Shown here: one piece after another, positions 45,690 through 57,299 of the stretch
How positions within the stretch are numbered: the stretch's first letter is position 1
Layout of the letters: each line of letters begins with the position of its first letter
Origin: Atherinomorus stipes
Taxonomy: Eukaryota > Chordata > Actinopteri > Atheriniformes > Atherinidae
Length of the DNA: 64,000 bases
NCBI GenBank assembly: GCA_023101725.1
Contig: JALJCO010012689.1
Span: 1 to 64,000, forward strand
Reading direction: 5' to 3'
The notes under the pieces: generated by a model
What the model was told of the DNA's origin: nothing
Databases searched by the model: none
The model's input: only the letters and a program-made list of their open reading frames with translations
Translations under genes and position numbers: made by a program

Positions 45690-46046
45690 TATGCAGAATC
45701 AGGGGTGTGTCCTTTTGGAGTTGACTGATGTTTTAATCAAAGTCTGGGAGGCGATCCCTCAGGAAAATATTCGCCGCCTCATCAGAAGCATGTCCAGGTG
45801 TTGTAGGGAGGTCCTACAGGCACGTGGAGGCCACACACACTACATAACCGGATTAAGACTTGTCTTAGGAATTTTAGTTGATGTTGGATCAGCCTGCAAT
45901 TTGATTTTCCACTTTTATATTGAGTATGGTTCTGAATCCAGGACATACATTTGTTCTCAACACACTATTGAAAAAAGATTTTAAACTGCGGTATTTCATT
46001 AAGATTAAAGATGTGTTAAGTGGTCCCTTTTATTTTTCGAACAGTG
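45690..46046 (+). pseudogene. Tc1-like transposase 3' end and right terminus
   Basis: The frame encodes VWEAIPQENIRRLIRSMSRC then VLQARGGHTHY, the typical last ~45 residues of a Tc1-type transposase (W-x-x-IP...R-x-LI-x-SM...ARGG-x-T-x-Y). It has lost its stop and reads into the UTR. The right inverted terminus TTTTTCGAACAGTG is followed by TA (46047-46048). The catalytic domain and left end are missing. It is a different family from the 4.5-8.1 kb pair. Confidence 0.8.
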
Positions 46047-46319
46047 TATAAAAGTCTAGCTCTGCCACTGCTTAATTAATATTTTGCCATAGTAAACTTG
46101 CATGTTACCATAGTGTGTGGATTGTCTCTAATCCAGCATAGAACCTGTGTACTTGCTGTTAATTATGTTTAAAAAATTATTAAACCATAATTCAACCATG
46201 ACTGCTGTAGCAGAATTTGCAATTTTCCACATCACTGATGACACATCTAACCCTGTACTCTTCTGTAACTGGCTGCAAGCGCTTCCCTCATGCAACAAAG
46301 TAAAAATGGGGATCAACTG

Positions 46320-46560
46320 CAAAGGACGTCAGGGTCTAATCCTCAAGTTCTGCTGTCCTGCAGGTTGTAGAAGTTCTCCTGCCCCAACACACCTAATTCA
46401 AACAAAATGGATCTCTAACACTAACGGGTTGTTGTTCAGATCTGTGCATGCTGGTGAATGACCCTTTTATTTGAGTCAAATGTGTGAAAGCACATGTTAA
46501 ACTTGCAGGGTGGAGGCTCTTCAGGACCAGAACTGGACAGTTCTTTCCAGATAAACAGGC
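46320..46560. repeat. hAT-type MITE, diverged copy
   Basis: GTCCTGCAGGTTGTAGAAG, CCCCAACACACCTAATTCAA, then AACTTGCAGGGTGGAGGCTC and TCAGGACCAGAACTGG repeat the MITE family pattern (compare 57893-58070). Confidence 0.55.
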
Positions 46561-48700
46561 AGTCATAAATCAGCTGTTGCACAAGTGATGAATGGTCCAA
46601 TGAGAGTGACAGAAAGCCTGAAAATAAGCCAATCAGAGCCACAGGTAGAATTTACTTTTTTAACGACATGAATATTTTAAAGGGTGAAACTTACTTTGTT
46701 TCACCACCTCCACACAAACATGGCTGCCACAAAGAGACGAGCAAACTTTTCCCTCCAAAAATCAGACAACACACAAACATGCTGCCACTCATTTGCTTTC
46801 TTTCTGATGTTAAACAAATATTGTGGTTGTCACTCAGCTCTTTTATCATGATGCCTACTTCATAGATAATCATAGTTCGCCGCATGGCTGTTCTCGTCTT
46901 TCTGAAACCACTTAAACACTTAAAATTGCAAATGTAAATATTTGCATCCAAGTCTGTTTTTCAAACATATAAAACAAGAATTGTGTTTGTTTGATGGCTA
47001 AATAAATGAGTTATTTAATGCCAGTGTGAAAACTGAGTTTGATGCATTTTATTAATGTGTCTGTTGCTGTTATTCACAACATAAAGAAAAATGGAGCGGT
47101 TGAGCAACAGGGATAAATTTGTTGTCCTCTTATTTCTTAACTGAAAACAAAGAACAAATAAACAGTGTTTCTGCTCTGGTGACAATAGCAAAATAAGTTT
47201 CTTGATGATCTGTATGGTCCTGCTGGGGAAACAGCTCAAGCTTGACAAACATCATATATGACTAACAGTAGTCAGCTTTTGTAGCAGCTCTGTGTGGTCT
47301 CATCTAACTGCGACATGCTCTCAGTAAAACTATAACATGTTCGCAGGTTTGCTTCAGCACTATAACATGCTAATATGGCAAACTACTGTAACAGTGAACT
47401 AAAAGTTTTATTCAGAATAAAGTCGCAGGTGTTTTGCAGGTATTCTGTGATGAATTGGCTAAAATGTTGATATTTTCATGACAGCAGACATCATTAGAGA
47501 AACATTATGGATACTAAATGTGGGGACATTCTTATAGATGCTGTATGTGACTCAGTAAACCAGAGGAAGCGGATAAGGACATTTGGATTAATCATCTGTA
47601 AGTCTGCACCAAGTTTTAGGAGGGGTTTCCAAAAAAATGTGGACAAATAAATGTAAGAAATAGTTCTTTGTTTTGACTTGAGAAGACTCAACACGTAAGC
47701 AAAGCAAATGACTTCCAGTAAAGTGGGACTGCATTTGTTTGCGTGGCAGCTTTAAGTAAAATCACGCTGGACTTGAAGTTAAGTCTTTGGTATGTTTTTG
47801 GCTCGATAAAATCTACACAATCACTTTTGATGAAACCAATTACACTTGCTGCTATTCCTGGGGGGAAAAAAATTGTTGGATTAGATTGATTAATTAGAAA
47901 TGTTATTTATGTCTCAGAGCTATTTAAAGAGTTCACTGACTGGTTTGCTAAGTGTTGTGGATCACAGAGAATGGCCAAATATATAGAATGATGCTTCACA
48001 TCAAAGCTTTTGTGAAAATATCAATATCAAGGTGCTTCCGGAACAGCAGCTGCCGTGGCTAAGATCTGATAGCGATTGAACAAACACTACCTGCAGGTCA
48101 GCATGAGGAGAGCATATATTCCCATCGACCTGAGGTGAGATCCCAGCCGAGTCTCTGCTGAGCAGCTTCAGTAAGATTAGCTCTTGTCCTTTACAGCTGC
48201 GCCCTGTGATATCAGAACAAAGCTACAGAGAAAATTACATCTTTGACACGAGGCTTCATCATTCATGCTGGTTTGATTTCTTCAAGCTGAATATCATTTT
48301 AATTTAGAGGCAACAGAGGAGAATCCACTAGAACTGCATGGTTTGAGTCAACACAAAGCTTTTTTCTTTGAATATAAATATAAACAAAAAGGTCAGGAGT
48401 CTCGCGGTCTTTTCCATTTAGTTCTTCTTCATTCTCTCCATACTCAGATTTTAAAGGAGAAGAGAGGTAGCTTTACTTTGGCTAAATGATTTCTTCCACT
48501 CAGCAAACAAGAAAGCCTTTGTCCTGTGTGAGGTTTTAACACAACAGTGTAGATCATCACCCAAGTGGAAAAGAAGTTAACCTTTTAGTGAGGATGGCTT
48601 GAATTAGGAGCAGAATCTGTATAGATCACCAAATGTTTGTTTACAGTAATCGACATGGAACAAAGATCTCGATGTCAAGTCAAACAGCCTTCATCTCGTT
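46561..48700. other. Upstream flank of the receptor gene
   Basis: No repeat family or exon recognised across about 2 kb. A TTGGATTAGATTGATTAATTAG stretch at about 47875-47900 and neighbouring A+T-rich blocks have no repeat partner. No convincing TATA box and start pair was identified, so the promoter position is unknown. Confidence 0.4.
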
Positions 48701-49060
48701 TGCCTGCTTTGTTACACAACCCAGCGAATGATCTTTGAAGGGAGGGAGTTCGTGCCCGCTGAAGCTCACTCTGGTTCAGCAGCAGATAAGCACAGCAAGT
48801 CGTCCGTTTGCGCAGTGGATCATGTTCCGAAGGGCATTATTGCTCACGTAGTCAGTCTTCATCAGATTTAGATTTACTTTTAAACATACCGTCGGTGTCA
48901 TGAGAGCCCAGGTCTGGTCCGACTGTGTGGATACGCGCCGTCGTTGAAGAGAGCGCAACTTTACAGCCCAAGTTTGGAGAGCCAGGCGCCGGCTGGAGAG
49001 AGCGCATCGGTGCGCGCCATCACAACCCCGCCGTGGCGACTTTCTGAAGAGCATCTGAAG

Positions 49061-49464
49061 ATGAATGACACGGAAATATTTTGCAATGGCAGCTACATGT
49101 TCAACTTTACCAATCAGTCGTGTCAGATCGCAACTGTGCCGCCGTACAACCCCATCGACATCACCACCTTCATGCACATTTTCCCCTCCATTTACGGAAT
49201 CCTGTGTTCTGTTGGAGTTATAGCCAATGGGCTGGTTATCTACGCGGTGGCCGCATGCAAGAAGAAGATGGTCTCAGACATCTACGTGCTGAATTTGGCC
49301 ATAGCCGACATGCTGTTCTTGCTGGTGATGCCCTTCAACATTCACCAGCTGGTCAGAGACAGGCAGTGGGTGTTCGGGAACTTTATGTGTAAGGCGGTGG
49401 TGGTGGTGGATGTCAGCAACCAGTTCACCACGGTGGGGATAGTCACGGTGCTGTGCATTGATCG
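49061..49464 (+). CDS. mchr2: mchr2 exon 1: N-terminus to DR of DRY
   Basis: Residues 1-134 and two bases of Arg135. Four N-glycosylation sequons occur in the first 20 residues (Asn2, 9, 15, 18), suiting an extracellular N-terminus without signal peptide. Helix 1 about 37-63 with Asn56 (position 1.50); helix 2 about 74-95 with Asp83 (2.50); Cys110 at the top of helix 3, partner of Cys185. Asp117 (3.32), in VVVVDVSNQF, is the acidic residue which in mammalian MCHR1 contacts the ligand Arg. The exon ends ATCG/GTAAGT, a strong donor. Confidence 0.9.
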
Positions 49465-52400
49465 GTAAGTCTTAAATTCCTATTTCACATATTTTCTTTT
49501 AAAATGTTTGATTTTTTTTTTTTAAAGAAAGTGCCGAAAAGGAGACACCAAACTTAACAAAGTTAACTTTTATTTCTCTAAAATCAGAGTAACAACCCGA
49601 TTAATATCTTCATACAAGTTTTTTAAATTTATTATTTATGATAGGGTCCTCTAATTTACACCTATAGATATAAGAGACATCCATTTAAAAAAGAGTCCAT
49701 TAAAGAAAATGTAACATGGCGTGAAATTGTCTGTGCGTCATTCCCGTAGGACGCAATGTTCTCTACATAAAGGATGTAAGGGTCATGTTTATGGTCTGAA
49801 CACATGGAGGACAATTAAATGAGTCTTTGCACTGATAAGCATCTCCATTTGAAATGAACATCTAGAGCAGGGGTTGTCCTCAAAGCTACAAGGCCACATA
49901 ATACATGTCTACCACCTCATTAGAACAGTAATTGTGTTGTAGTGAGCAGTGCTACTATGATGATGGTGGTGGTGGTGGGGGTGGGGTGGGGGGGGGGGGG
50001 GTCTTTTCAAGCCTCATTGCATTTACTTAAACTCTTGGTTGATGTTATTTTTTTTTTATTGAAATGGAAACTGGAGTAAAAGGCATTGATATCAAGGCCA
50101 TTCTTCGCTTTAATCATTTTTAAAGTAGCAGCAAAAGTGAAGGGAGATCAAACTACAGCACTTCTGCTTTTAAAACATTGCTCAGATTCAAAGGAGGTAA
50201 ATATAGCTTCCTACACAGAACAAAAAGTGGAGGACGATCTCAGTAATTCAGAAGAAGAGTCTTTCACACATTTCCATTAATGAGTCATTTGTCATCTGAA
50301 TTACTGTGATTGAATTTTTCCATCCCGGCCGCAATTCAAAACTGCATTTTCTTGCAGTTGTTTGTTTGAGTTGAAGAACACTGAATTTAGTCTTTAAGTG
50401 AATTCCCTCTGTGATGTTATTGAGTTGGACCTTTTAAAATCATGTGTCTCTGCTTGGTAGCATATCAAGATGTAGCCCTATATGTTTTCCCGAAATGAAT
50501 TTATGTACTTCCTAACCCCATGTTCAGAGTGTTTTCTCTGTATACTAATGATCCCGCTAACAAAGACAGTGTTGTACCCAACAAAGGAAATGTTATTCTT
50601 TCATCTACCTCATGTCAGGGTAGCTATAATGTCTTTTCATGGAGTTTTGGACATAAACATGATTCTGTTTCCAACTCCCAGCAGAGCGGAGAGTGAAAAT
50701 ATCAGAAAAGAAACTTTACATGTTAAATGCATCTTTATGCTTTATATTATTTTACATGTCCCAGAAGTAGGCAGGAAGAAAAATCCTGTCTAGATGTAAG
50801 AGATGCTTTGGTGCTGCAACAGATGAATCACTTCTGATTCTTTGTATAAACCTCAAGTGCTGCAGAGAATCTAATGAAAGACTGATAATTAAACATTTAG
50901 TGCCGTGTGGGACTCACAAGTGTTCTGACTGTATAAAATATCAATATTTTACTTGTCTAATCTGAATCAAGTCAGAAGCTGTATTTTTCAGATTCAATTA
51001 TTAAAGGTACGATAACCCAATTTAACTGTGGGTTTGAGGGCACCAGCTCCTGTTAGCGATTATTGTCAGCCATCGATAGATAAGGTCATTAAAATTTAGA
51101 GGATGTCTTGGAGAAAAATCCCCAGAATGCTGGCATGTTTAAGTCTCAGCGGACAGGTCGGCCACAACCGTGGAGTAACAGGAGGAGAAGCTGGAAATGT
51201 TCAATTTTCTCCACTGAAATGACATAGAGGGTCAAAGTAATGACAGTGATTATGTTCTGGCTCTTCACTCTGAAACTAAATGGAAGCTAATTGCAAATGT
51301 GGCTTCATGTCTGAAGCTGAGCACGCAACACTTTAAAAGCAAATCCCAGATATCCCAGTTGGCCTCCTCATCGCCCCTCGCCCTGATTTGATGAAAATCA
51401 CCTTTTAAACATGTATTAAAGGATAACTTTCTTTTTTTTTTTCAACCTGGACCTTATTTCTAAGAGTTCACAATTGCATTTACTCACTGGTAAAATTTCT
51501 GTATCACTTTGAGTCCTTTGGACAATTTTTCATTCAGTCGCCCTCCTGCGTACATCTGTATAATAGGAGAAACGAGCCTCTATATAAGGCATCATCTGCA
51601 GCAAAACTCCTTCATTTCACCAATACTTTAAATGGGAAGTTCCGGATTTTTGACATTTTTGACTGGAGACAGTTTCATTTTATTTCTAGAGATCCACCGA
51701 TCCAGGTTTTTCTGATACCGATACCTGGGCCAAGTGTATCGGCTGGTTCCCGATACCGATCTGAAACAAATGAACGAACCGTATACCTTGCCATGTGAGT
51801 GAAGGCATCAGGCTTGAAATCAACATTTAGCCTTGTTAAAAAAAAAAGCTTAATTAGCACAGATATAAATGTACCTAATAATATTTATTAACAAATAATA
51901 AAGTATACATTAGCAGCAAAAGGAAATTAATATCACTTCTCTGCCCTGTGTGATGATGTAACCAGCGTTGCAAACATAGAATTGAAGTGACAAGATTGCT
52001 GTAAGTGTATGATATTAATAAAAGAAAAGAAAAAGAAATGACTGGATCGGTTTAATTCATCCAATATCCGATCCAGCTAATAAGTCAGTATCGGAGCCGA
52101 TATCCGATCCAGGTATCGGATCAGTGCATCTCTACTTGTTTCATCTCATATTCTTGTTACCGGTGGTCCCCTATTCTAATGCTAGCATAAGTCAATAGGA
52201 ATCTGTGAGTTGTGGACAAAGTTTGAGCGGCCCTCTTCTAAACAACAACTTTTCTACACATGAACACCTCTAGCCTTCAAGTCAATATTGCACCACTCGC
52301 ACGCAATACGTTACCTCGCGTCAACGCGAGCACGCATCAAAATGAACACTAGGAACGCGTGGAAGCTATAATACATATGCAGACATATCGCCAGCAGCAA

Positions 52401-53923
52401 GTATAAACTGGCCCTAAGTAGAATGAACGAGCGAACGAGTACTATTGTCCTGTGAGTTCAGAGTTTTGTGGATTGCAGTAGGGGTGTGCGATACTGCAAG
52501 ATTTGGTATCGATCCAATACCAAGTAAACAAGGGGCGAGTATAATCGATATCGATACCGATGCTTTTTAATAGGGCTGTCAAATGAACAGATTTATGCAA
52601 AGAGATAATTCTGTGCAATCAAAACACTTTTTTTTAACTCACTAATGCATAAACAATCAAATTATCATCCATACCATAATAATCTGAATTTGGCATTATC
52701 TGGATGAGAAGCTAATTTTGGGCATATAGGTACCTTGTTTGCAAGGTGAACCAGATCCACCAAAAACCACATCTCCTCCTTATTTATGAAGTGAGTGATA
52801 GTTTAAAGTCATCACTGCTGCCACTTTAAAAGTCTGAATTTGGCTTTATCTTAGTGAGAGAAGCTGACTTACAGGAGAGAATACGGGGGACTTGTCGTAG
52901 CAACGAACCAGATCCATCAAAAACCACTTTATTCTCCACACAAATTTACAAATGGGTTGACAGTAGACAATGTGAACGGTATTGCAATCCTAATGTAGGA
53001 AGTAGTGCAGATATTACAGTGCAATGACAATGTAATGCCTTATAGAGAGGCTGCCCTGTCTCTCCCATTATATGGATGTACGCTGGAGGGCAACTCAATG
53101 AAATATCGCTCGATTGAGTCAATGTGATACAGAAATGTTACAAGTGAGTAGATGCACGGATCAACTCCTAGAAATAAGGTCCAGGTTGAAATGAGAGAAA
53201 GTTATCCTTTAAAAGGAGGCTGTTTTATTATCAGTGTTTCAGACTGCTGTTACGCTCTAAAGATGTTAATCTTCCCTCTGTAGGTATATAGCTATCGTGC
53301 ATCCGAGCTCAGAGAGGAGGACGGTGCAGTGGACCATTATCATCAACCTGCTGGTGTGGCTGGGCAGCTTCCTCCTCACCATCCCAGTCATGATGTACGC
53401 CAAGGTTGTTCGCAGGCAGCATTTAGAGGTGTGCATGATGTACTTGGACGGGCCTGAAGACATGTACTGGTATACTCTCTACCAGTCTATCCTGGGCTTC
53501 ATCATCCCCCTCATCATCATCAGCACCTTCTACTCGCTCACCCTCTATCACGTCTTCAGCTCCATCCGTCGGGTCAAGCGTAAGCAGTCGGTGTGGGCTA
53601 AAAGAGCCACCAAGATGGTCCTGATGGTCATCGCCGTGTTCCTGATCTGCTGGTCGCCCTACCACGTCATCCAGGTGGTCAACCTGAGCAACAACACGCC
53701 CACCATCGCTTTCGTCTACGCCTACAACATCAGCATCTGCCTCAGCTACTCCCACAGCTGCATCAACCCGCTCATGCTGCTCATTTTTGCCCAGAATTAC
53801 CGCGAGCGCCTCTGCCGCCGGAACGTTCTGCACAGCACCCAGCACTCGTCCAAGGTCACGGTGGTCAAAGCCGACGGCTCCAGCGCGGCCAACGACGCCA
53901 GCTACCGCATTACTGTCATTTAG
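49061..53923 (+). CDS. mchr2: Melanin-concentrating hormone receptor (MCHR2-like), two exons
   Basis: The product is a seven-helix plasma-membrane receptor of 347 residues. In the family it binds the neuropeptide MCH and signals through G proteins in feeding and, in fish, body-colour control. Join 49061-49464 with 53284-53923. The first in-frame ATG (49061) has A at -3; no in-frame ATG lies upstream. MCHR2 is favoured over MCHR1 because the first intracellular loop is short (KKKMVSDIYVLNLAIAD, without the MCHR1 insertion), QWVFG precedes the helix-3 Cys, extracellular loop 2 ends in P-E-D-M-Y-WYTLY, and helix 6 reads PYHVIQVVNL. The single intron is phase 2 within the DRY Arg codon. No frameshift or stop is seen and splice sites are canonical, so it appears functional. 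It could instead be a fish mchr1b-type paralogue. Confidence 0.9.
49965..50003 (+). repeat. GGT/GGGG-rich tract
   Basis: GGTGGTGGTGGTGGGGGTGGGGTGG followed by a G-run, inside the mchr2 intron on the sense strand. Several G3+ runs close together could form a quadruplex in DNA or pre-mRNA. Confidence 0.6.
51687..52134. mobile_element. hAT-like non-autonomous element nested in H
   Basis: Ends TAGAGATCCACCGATCC and, inversely, TAGAGATGCACTGATCC; subterminal TATCGG/CCGATA words on both sides. Flanks TTTATTTC and CTTGTTTC match at 6 of 8 positions, as for an old hAT duplication. 448 bp, no coding sequence. Confidence 0.7.
52487..52580. repeat. GATACC-rich hAT-like fragment
   Basis: TAGGGGTGTGCGATACTGC followed by ATCGATCCAATACC and ATCGATATCGATACCGATG is a hAT-type subterminal pattern. 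No second end. Confidence 0.45.
53284..53923 (+). CDS. mchr2: mchr2 exon 2: Y of DRY to C-terminus
   Basis: Residues 135-347. Helix 4 has Trp160 (4.50). Cys185 in extracellular loop 2 completes the disulphide. Helix 5 has Pro210 (5.50). The short basic third loop is RRVKRKQSVWAKRATK. Helix 6 has C257-W-S-P260 (CWxP). Helix 7 has Asn296-Pro297 but reads NPLML, so the usual Tyr of NPxxY is Leu300. Helix 8 (NYRERL) is followed by Cys312, a candidate palmitoylation site. The last three residues, T-V-I, fit a class I PDZ ligand. Stop TAG at 53921. Codon third positions are strongly G/C, unlike the A+T-rich surroundings, as expected of a selected coding exon. Confidence 0.92.
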
Positions 53924-55345
53924 AAAAAGAGAAAGAACCTTTTGTACATTTAGTGTCCATGACAATGTCTTTTGATGCTCACCTCAGAACGAGGCAGCTC
54001 AAGCGAATGCATGTGAAGTTATGTCAAAAACTGATGTAACCCAAAAAAAAAAAAGAGCCGAAGCAGGAGCATCAAAATCCACCTTTGTTAAAAAAGTTAA
54101 GTGCAGGTAATGTGTTCGTCTTCTAAACGCTGGACTTCAACCAGTGACGACGCTGCAGTGCAGATATGGAGTAAGCAAACGTCATCCAGTGCACGATGGA
54201 GGAGGTTCCCCTGTGTGGCTGCATCATTCACATCATGGCTTGTTTTACCAGTACACATGGTGGCGTCTTGTGTCTGAACAGATGTGATCTGCAGCGAGAC
54301 TATTATCAGTGATTTAATAGAGAATTCTTTATAAGGGCTTATGATTTGTAACCAGTGGCCTGAATAATGGTTAATTTTGTGATACGGGATGGATAAGTTA
54401 GGGGCAGTTCTGTTTTGTAAGGAAAAACAAATTGCTGTAAATGTTTTTAATCCACTTGCTATGGTTTTCCAACATCCTTATTAGTGATCAAGCACACAGT
54501 TTCCAATGATAATTTTGATTTTGGGTTGTTACGGTCAAATTGTCTTGATGATAGGTAGTTGTCCTCTTTTTGTCTGCAAGATAATCTCTTTACCGTGTAC
54601 AGTATAAAGCACAAGTAGATTATTTAGTAACCATTTATAGTGTCAGCTACCTGTACTCCAGGCTGTGTGATTCTGATGGCCCAGTCTCCATGTTTAAAAG
54701 TTGTTATGAACAGAGATGCAGACTGCAGACTGATGTGCAAAGTACTGTATGTATAGTTTGCTCTTGGCTAGACGGCAGCTGGTGGTGGAAGCGAACAATC
54801 GCTCGCTGTTTGGTGAAACATGTTTGTTTTAAGTGTTGTATTAAAAGAAGAAAAGAGTCCACTTCTGTTAGTTTCTGGCTAAAATGGCTTGACAATGCAG
54901 CATAAAAGCACTCAGGGACCCATTGTCTCATCCAAATTTAACCAACCACAATCACTCAGATTGCCATATTTATCATGACTGTGATTCTAGTTATCTGCAG
55001 TTGGAACAAAACGCCCCAAGAGGCATAAAAACGCACATAAAAAGACGCCTGCATTCTAACATACAGAGATGGGATCCATGTATACAGTATATGTAGGGAT
55101 GTTGTGTATCGATGCAGTAAGTGATTGTTGTTCTGTGAGTGATGTATTTCGTATCTCCTCAGATTTTTGCTCTTATGTGTATTTTTGTGATTAAGAGCCT
55201 TTTTTGTCATAACGGACTCTGATATTGTGATAATGTTGTGATATAATGATACAGCAAAGACAAATGGAGACTGCGTGACGGACAGGTAAATGCTTTCCCA
55301 CCAGTGTCATGTTACTTGCATAATAAAATGTGAAGGAAAGTCACA
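53924..55345 (+). other. mchr2: Probable mchr2 3'UTR and poly(A) signals
   Basis: No repeat family interrupts the 1.4 kb after the stop. Candidate signals are ATTAAA at 54840-54845 and AATAAA at 55322-55327. Which is used cannot be told. Open frames on either strand here lack motifs. Confidence 0.45.
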
Positions 55346-55566
55346 GGATAAATGATTTCCATTCTCTTTTGGATTTGTAGGAACGCTGAAATAGTGAGGA
55401 ATGAATCAGGATCAACCTGTTGATCAGTATTTTCCCAGTAAGTCATTTAAAGTTGCTCCTGATTCTCTCTACATTGAACAGCATAAATGGATATTCAGTC
55501 ATTCATTCACTTCTTAATCCATTATCAGTTGTCAAACTAAATAATTATGAAGAAATTCCTTATTAA

Positions 55567-56101
55567 AGGTACAGTGTGTAAAAAATTACTGACATCTAGT
55601 GGTAAAGGTGGGTATTTGAAAGAAAAGATGATTTCTTTCAAATGACTTCATATTCCAAGCACTGGTGTGAATGTACGGTGGCCAATAGTGGCCAAAATTC
55701 TCCCAAACATAAACATGTTTTCATCTAGGATCCAGTGGTCTCAGGTGTAGCTATGACTGTACGATAAGTAACTACTTTTAATGTCTTTTAATGTATTACT
55801 TATCCAAACATTGCTCTAACTCCCATTAAACAAAGGTGGTACAGCAGTTTTAAAGTTCAGAGGGTTCTCACTTCACACACATTTTGTCCATTCAGGGACA
55901 ACGTAGTAAAAATGGTGGAACAAATATGGCAGCCTGCATGAATGTGCACCCCACAGCAAGTAGATATAAATGACTCATTCTAAGAAAATAAACACATAAC
56001 TGTCATTCTAGTGAAGCGATTACACATCAATTGAAACACAGTTTTGAATTATATATCACATTTTTCTGCCTTTCACCTTTGATTTTTTACATACTGCTGC
56101 T
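55567..56101. mobile_element. TTAA-flanked non-autonomous element A
   Basis: Ends AGGTACAGTGTGTAAAAAAT and, inversely, AGCAGCAGTATGTAAAAAAT, flanked by TTAA at 55563-55566 and 56102-56105. 535 bp, non-coding. Contains GACATCTAGTGGTAAAGG, a motif seen in other fish repeats. Confidence 0.8.
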
Positions 56102-56105
56102 TTAA

Positions 56106-56741
56106 TTTAGGAATATGTGGCCATAATTTACCTTTTTATTATCACCTGAAGTAAAGCAGAATGTGGTTTACAATTGTTTCATTTTTTAAAACTAAATGGA
56201 ACAAATTAAGTCTTAAAATCGAATATAATAAGAGGGTTGGGCTAACTACATAAAATAAATAAATTAACAAATAAAGAATACCAAAAATAACATAAAGCAT
56301 AGTTTCATATGAAATATAAAATAATAGAAAAGAAACAAAATTAGGAAAGTATGCATAAAAAAAGGTGCCCCTCTCACTCATCTTTCTGTCATAATTACTT
56401 TTTTTAGATGTTCTTACAGTTCTCACGTCGGCACTAAACGTGACATTGGATGACACAGATCACGTCAAGGATGCAGCCAGAGGTGCATCATGCTGCAATA
56501 TGCACTTCATTTCTGAGCTGCGTGCTTTGATCCAGATTGAATTACCAGCTGGGTGACAGAGGCAACAAGAGCCCGGGGCCATATGTTCTGTGGAAATTAC
56601 TTTCCAGAAATTTAATCACATGCAAATTTGCCTGTTCTCTTCTTTCTAGCTAGCATTTTTTGAATCAGTAAGGATGTTTAAGTGACCTCCGTTACTTGAC
56701 CTAACTTGACAGTAAAACCAATAGTCTATTTGTGTTCAATT
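56106..56741. other. Intergenic, nothing recognised
   Basis: A+T-rich; no exon or repeat family recognised. Confidence 0.35.
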
Positions 56742-57193
56742 CAGTCGTCCTCCAAATTATTCATACCCTCCAATTAAAGAAGGAAAAAAAATCAGCTGTC
56801 AGTGAAATTAGTTGAAATTTACAAACGCGATAATAGATCAAAATTTCATATTTTGAATTGTAGTTCAAAACAAACAACACACAAAATATAAAACTAGTAA
56901 ACAAGCATCATGGGGCTCCGAAGCTAAAATTTTGTTGAGCAACACTTTGAGACATTCACTGTAATCAGGTGTTTTCTCTAATGTTCAGAAAGACGTCTGC
57001 ACCTGTTGACAGGTATGTTGGTCCACTGTTCATGGGAAAGGTGCTCTAACATGTCTGGGACAGTTTTGTTTATTTGTTTTTCTTATCATTATTTCCAACC
57101 ACTATTCTATTGTTAGTTTATTAGTGTCTTCTTGTTTGAATTACTGTTGTTAATTTAATTTTAATTGGTGGGTATGAATAATTTTCAGGACTG
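56742..57193 (-). mobile_element. Tc1-like element remnant (ATTATTCATACCC ends), copy 1
   Basis: Ends CAGTCGTCCTCCAAATTATT and, inversely, CAGTCCTGAAAATTATTCAT; the right flank is TA, the left has mutated. The minus strand around 57060-56920 retains the C-terminal transposase segment (EHLSHEQWTNIPVNRCRRLS). It is internally deleted to 452 bp. Related copies at 62158-62668 and 63192-63362. Confidence 0.78.
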
Positions 57194-57299
57194 TAGAAAT
57201 ATATCCAATTTTTTGGGAGATCATTGTTTTGTACTGGCTCATTCTTAACAGTCAGAAAAAACCCAAACCAAACAGTTCAGCTGATGATGCATCCTTTAA

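Larger units (their letters stand above)
51420..53208. mobile_element. TTAA-flanked element H with ~240-bp arms, in mchr2 intron
   Basis: Ends AGGATAACTTTCTTTT and, inversely, AGGATAACTTTCTCTC, with TTAA at 51416-51419 and 53209-53212. The arms match inversely over about 240 bp (CAACCTGGACCTTATTTCTA, ACTCACTKGTAA, CTATATAAGGCAT blocks). Single arms of the same family lie at 10064-10340 and 42372-42605. The interior has no recognised transposase and contains a hAT element and another short GATACC repeat. Kolobok-like by its TTAA target and AG start. Confidence 0.82.
49465..53283 (+). other. mchr2: mchr2 intron (3,819 bp, phase 2)
   Basis: Donor GTAAGT at 49465, acceptor TCCCTCTGTAG ending at 53283. 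It contains a MITE-like segment near 49862-49960, a GGTGGTGG/G-run (about 49965-50003) and, near its 3' end, a 1.8 kb TTAA-flanked element with a nested hAT element. The stretch 50040-51415 shows no recognised repeat or exon. The element's right end lies only about 75 bp before the acceptor. Confidence 0.88.

Noticed and set aside
48944..49060. In-frame extension of the receptor upstream of 49061
   Set aside because: The extension begins with TTG and has no ATG; the ATG at 49061 has a good context and gives the usual short glycosylated N-terminus.
53423..53965. 180-codon minus-strand frame across mchr2 exon 2
   Set aside because: It is the complementary shadow of a G/C-ending coding exon, rich in Asp, Val and Ala as such shadows are.
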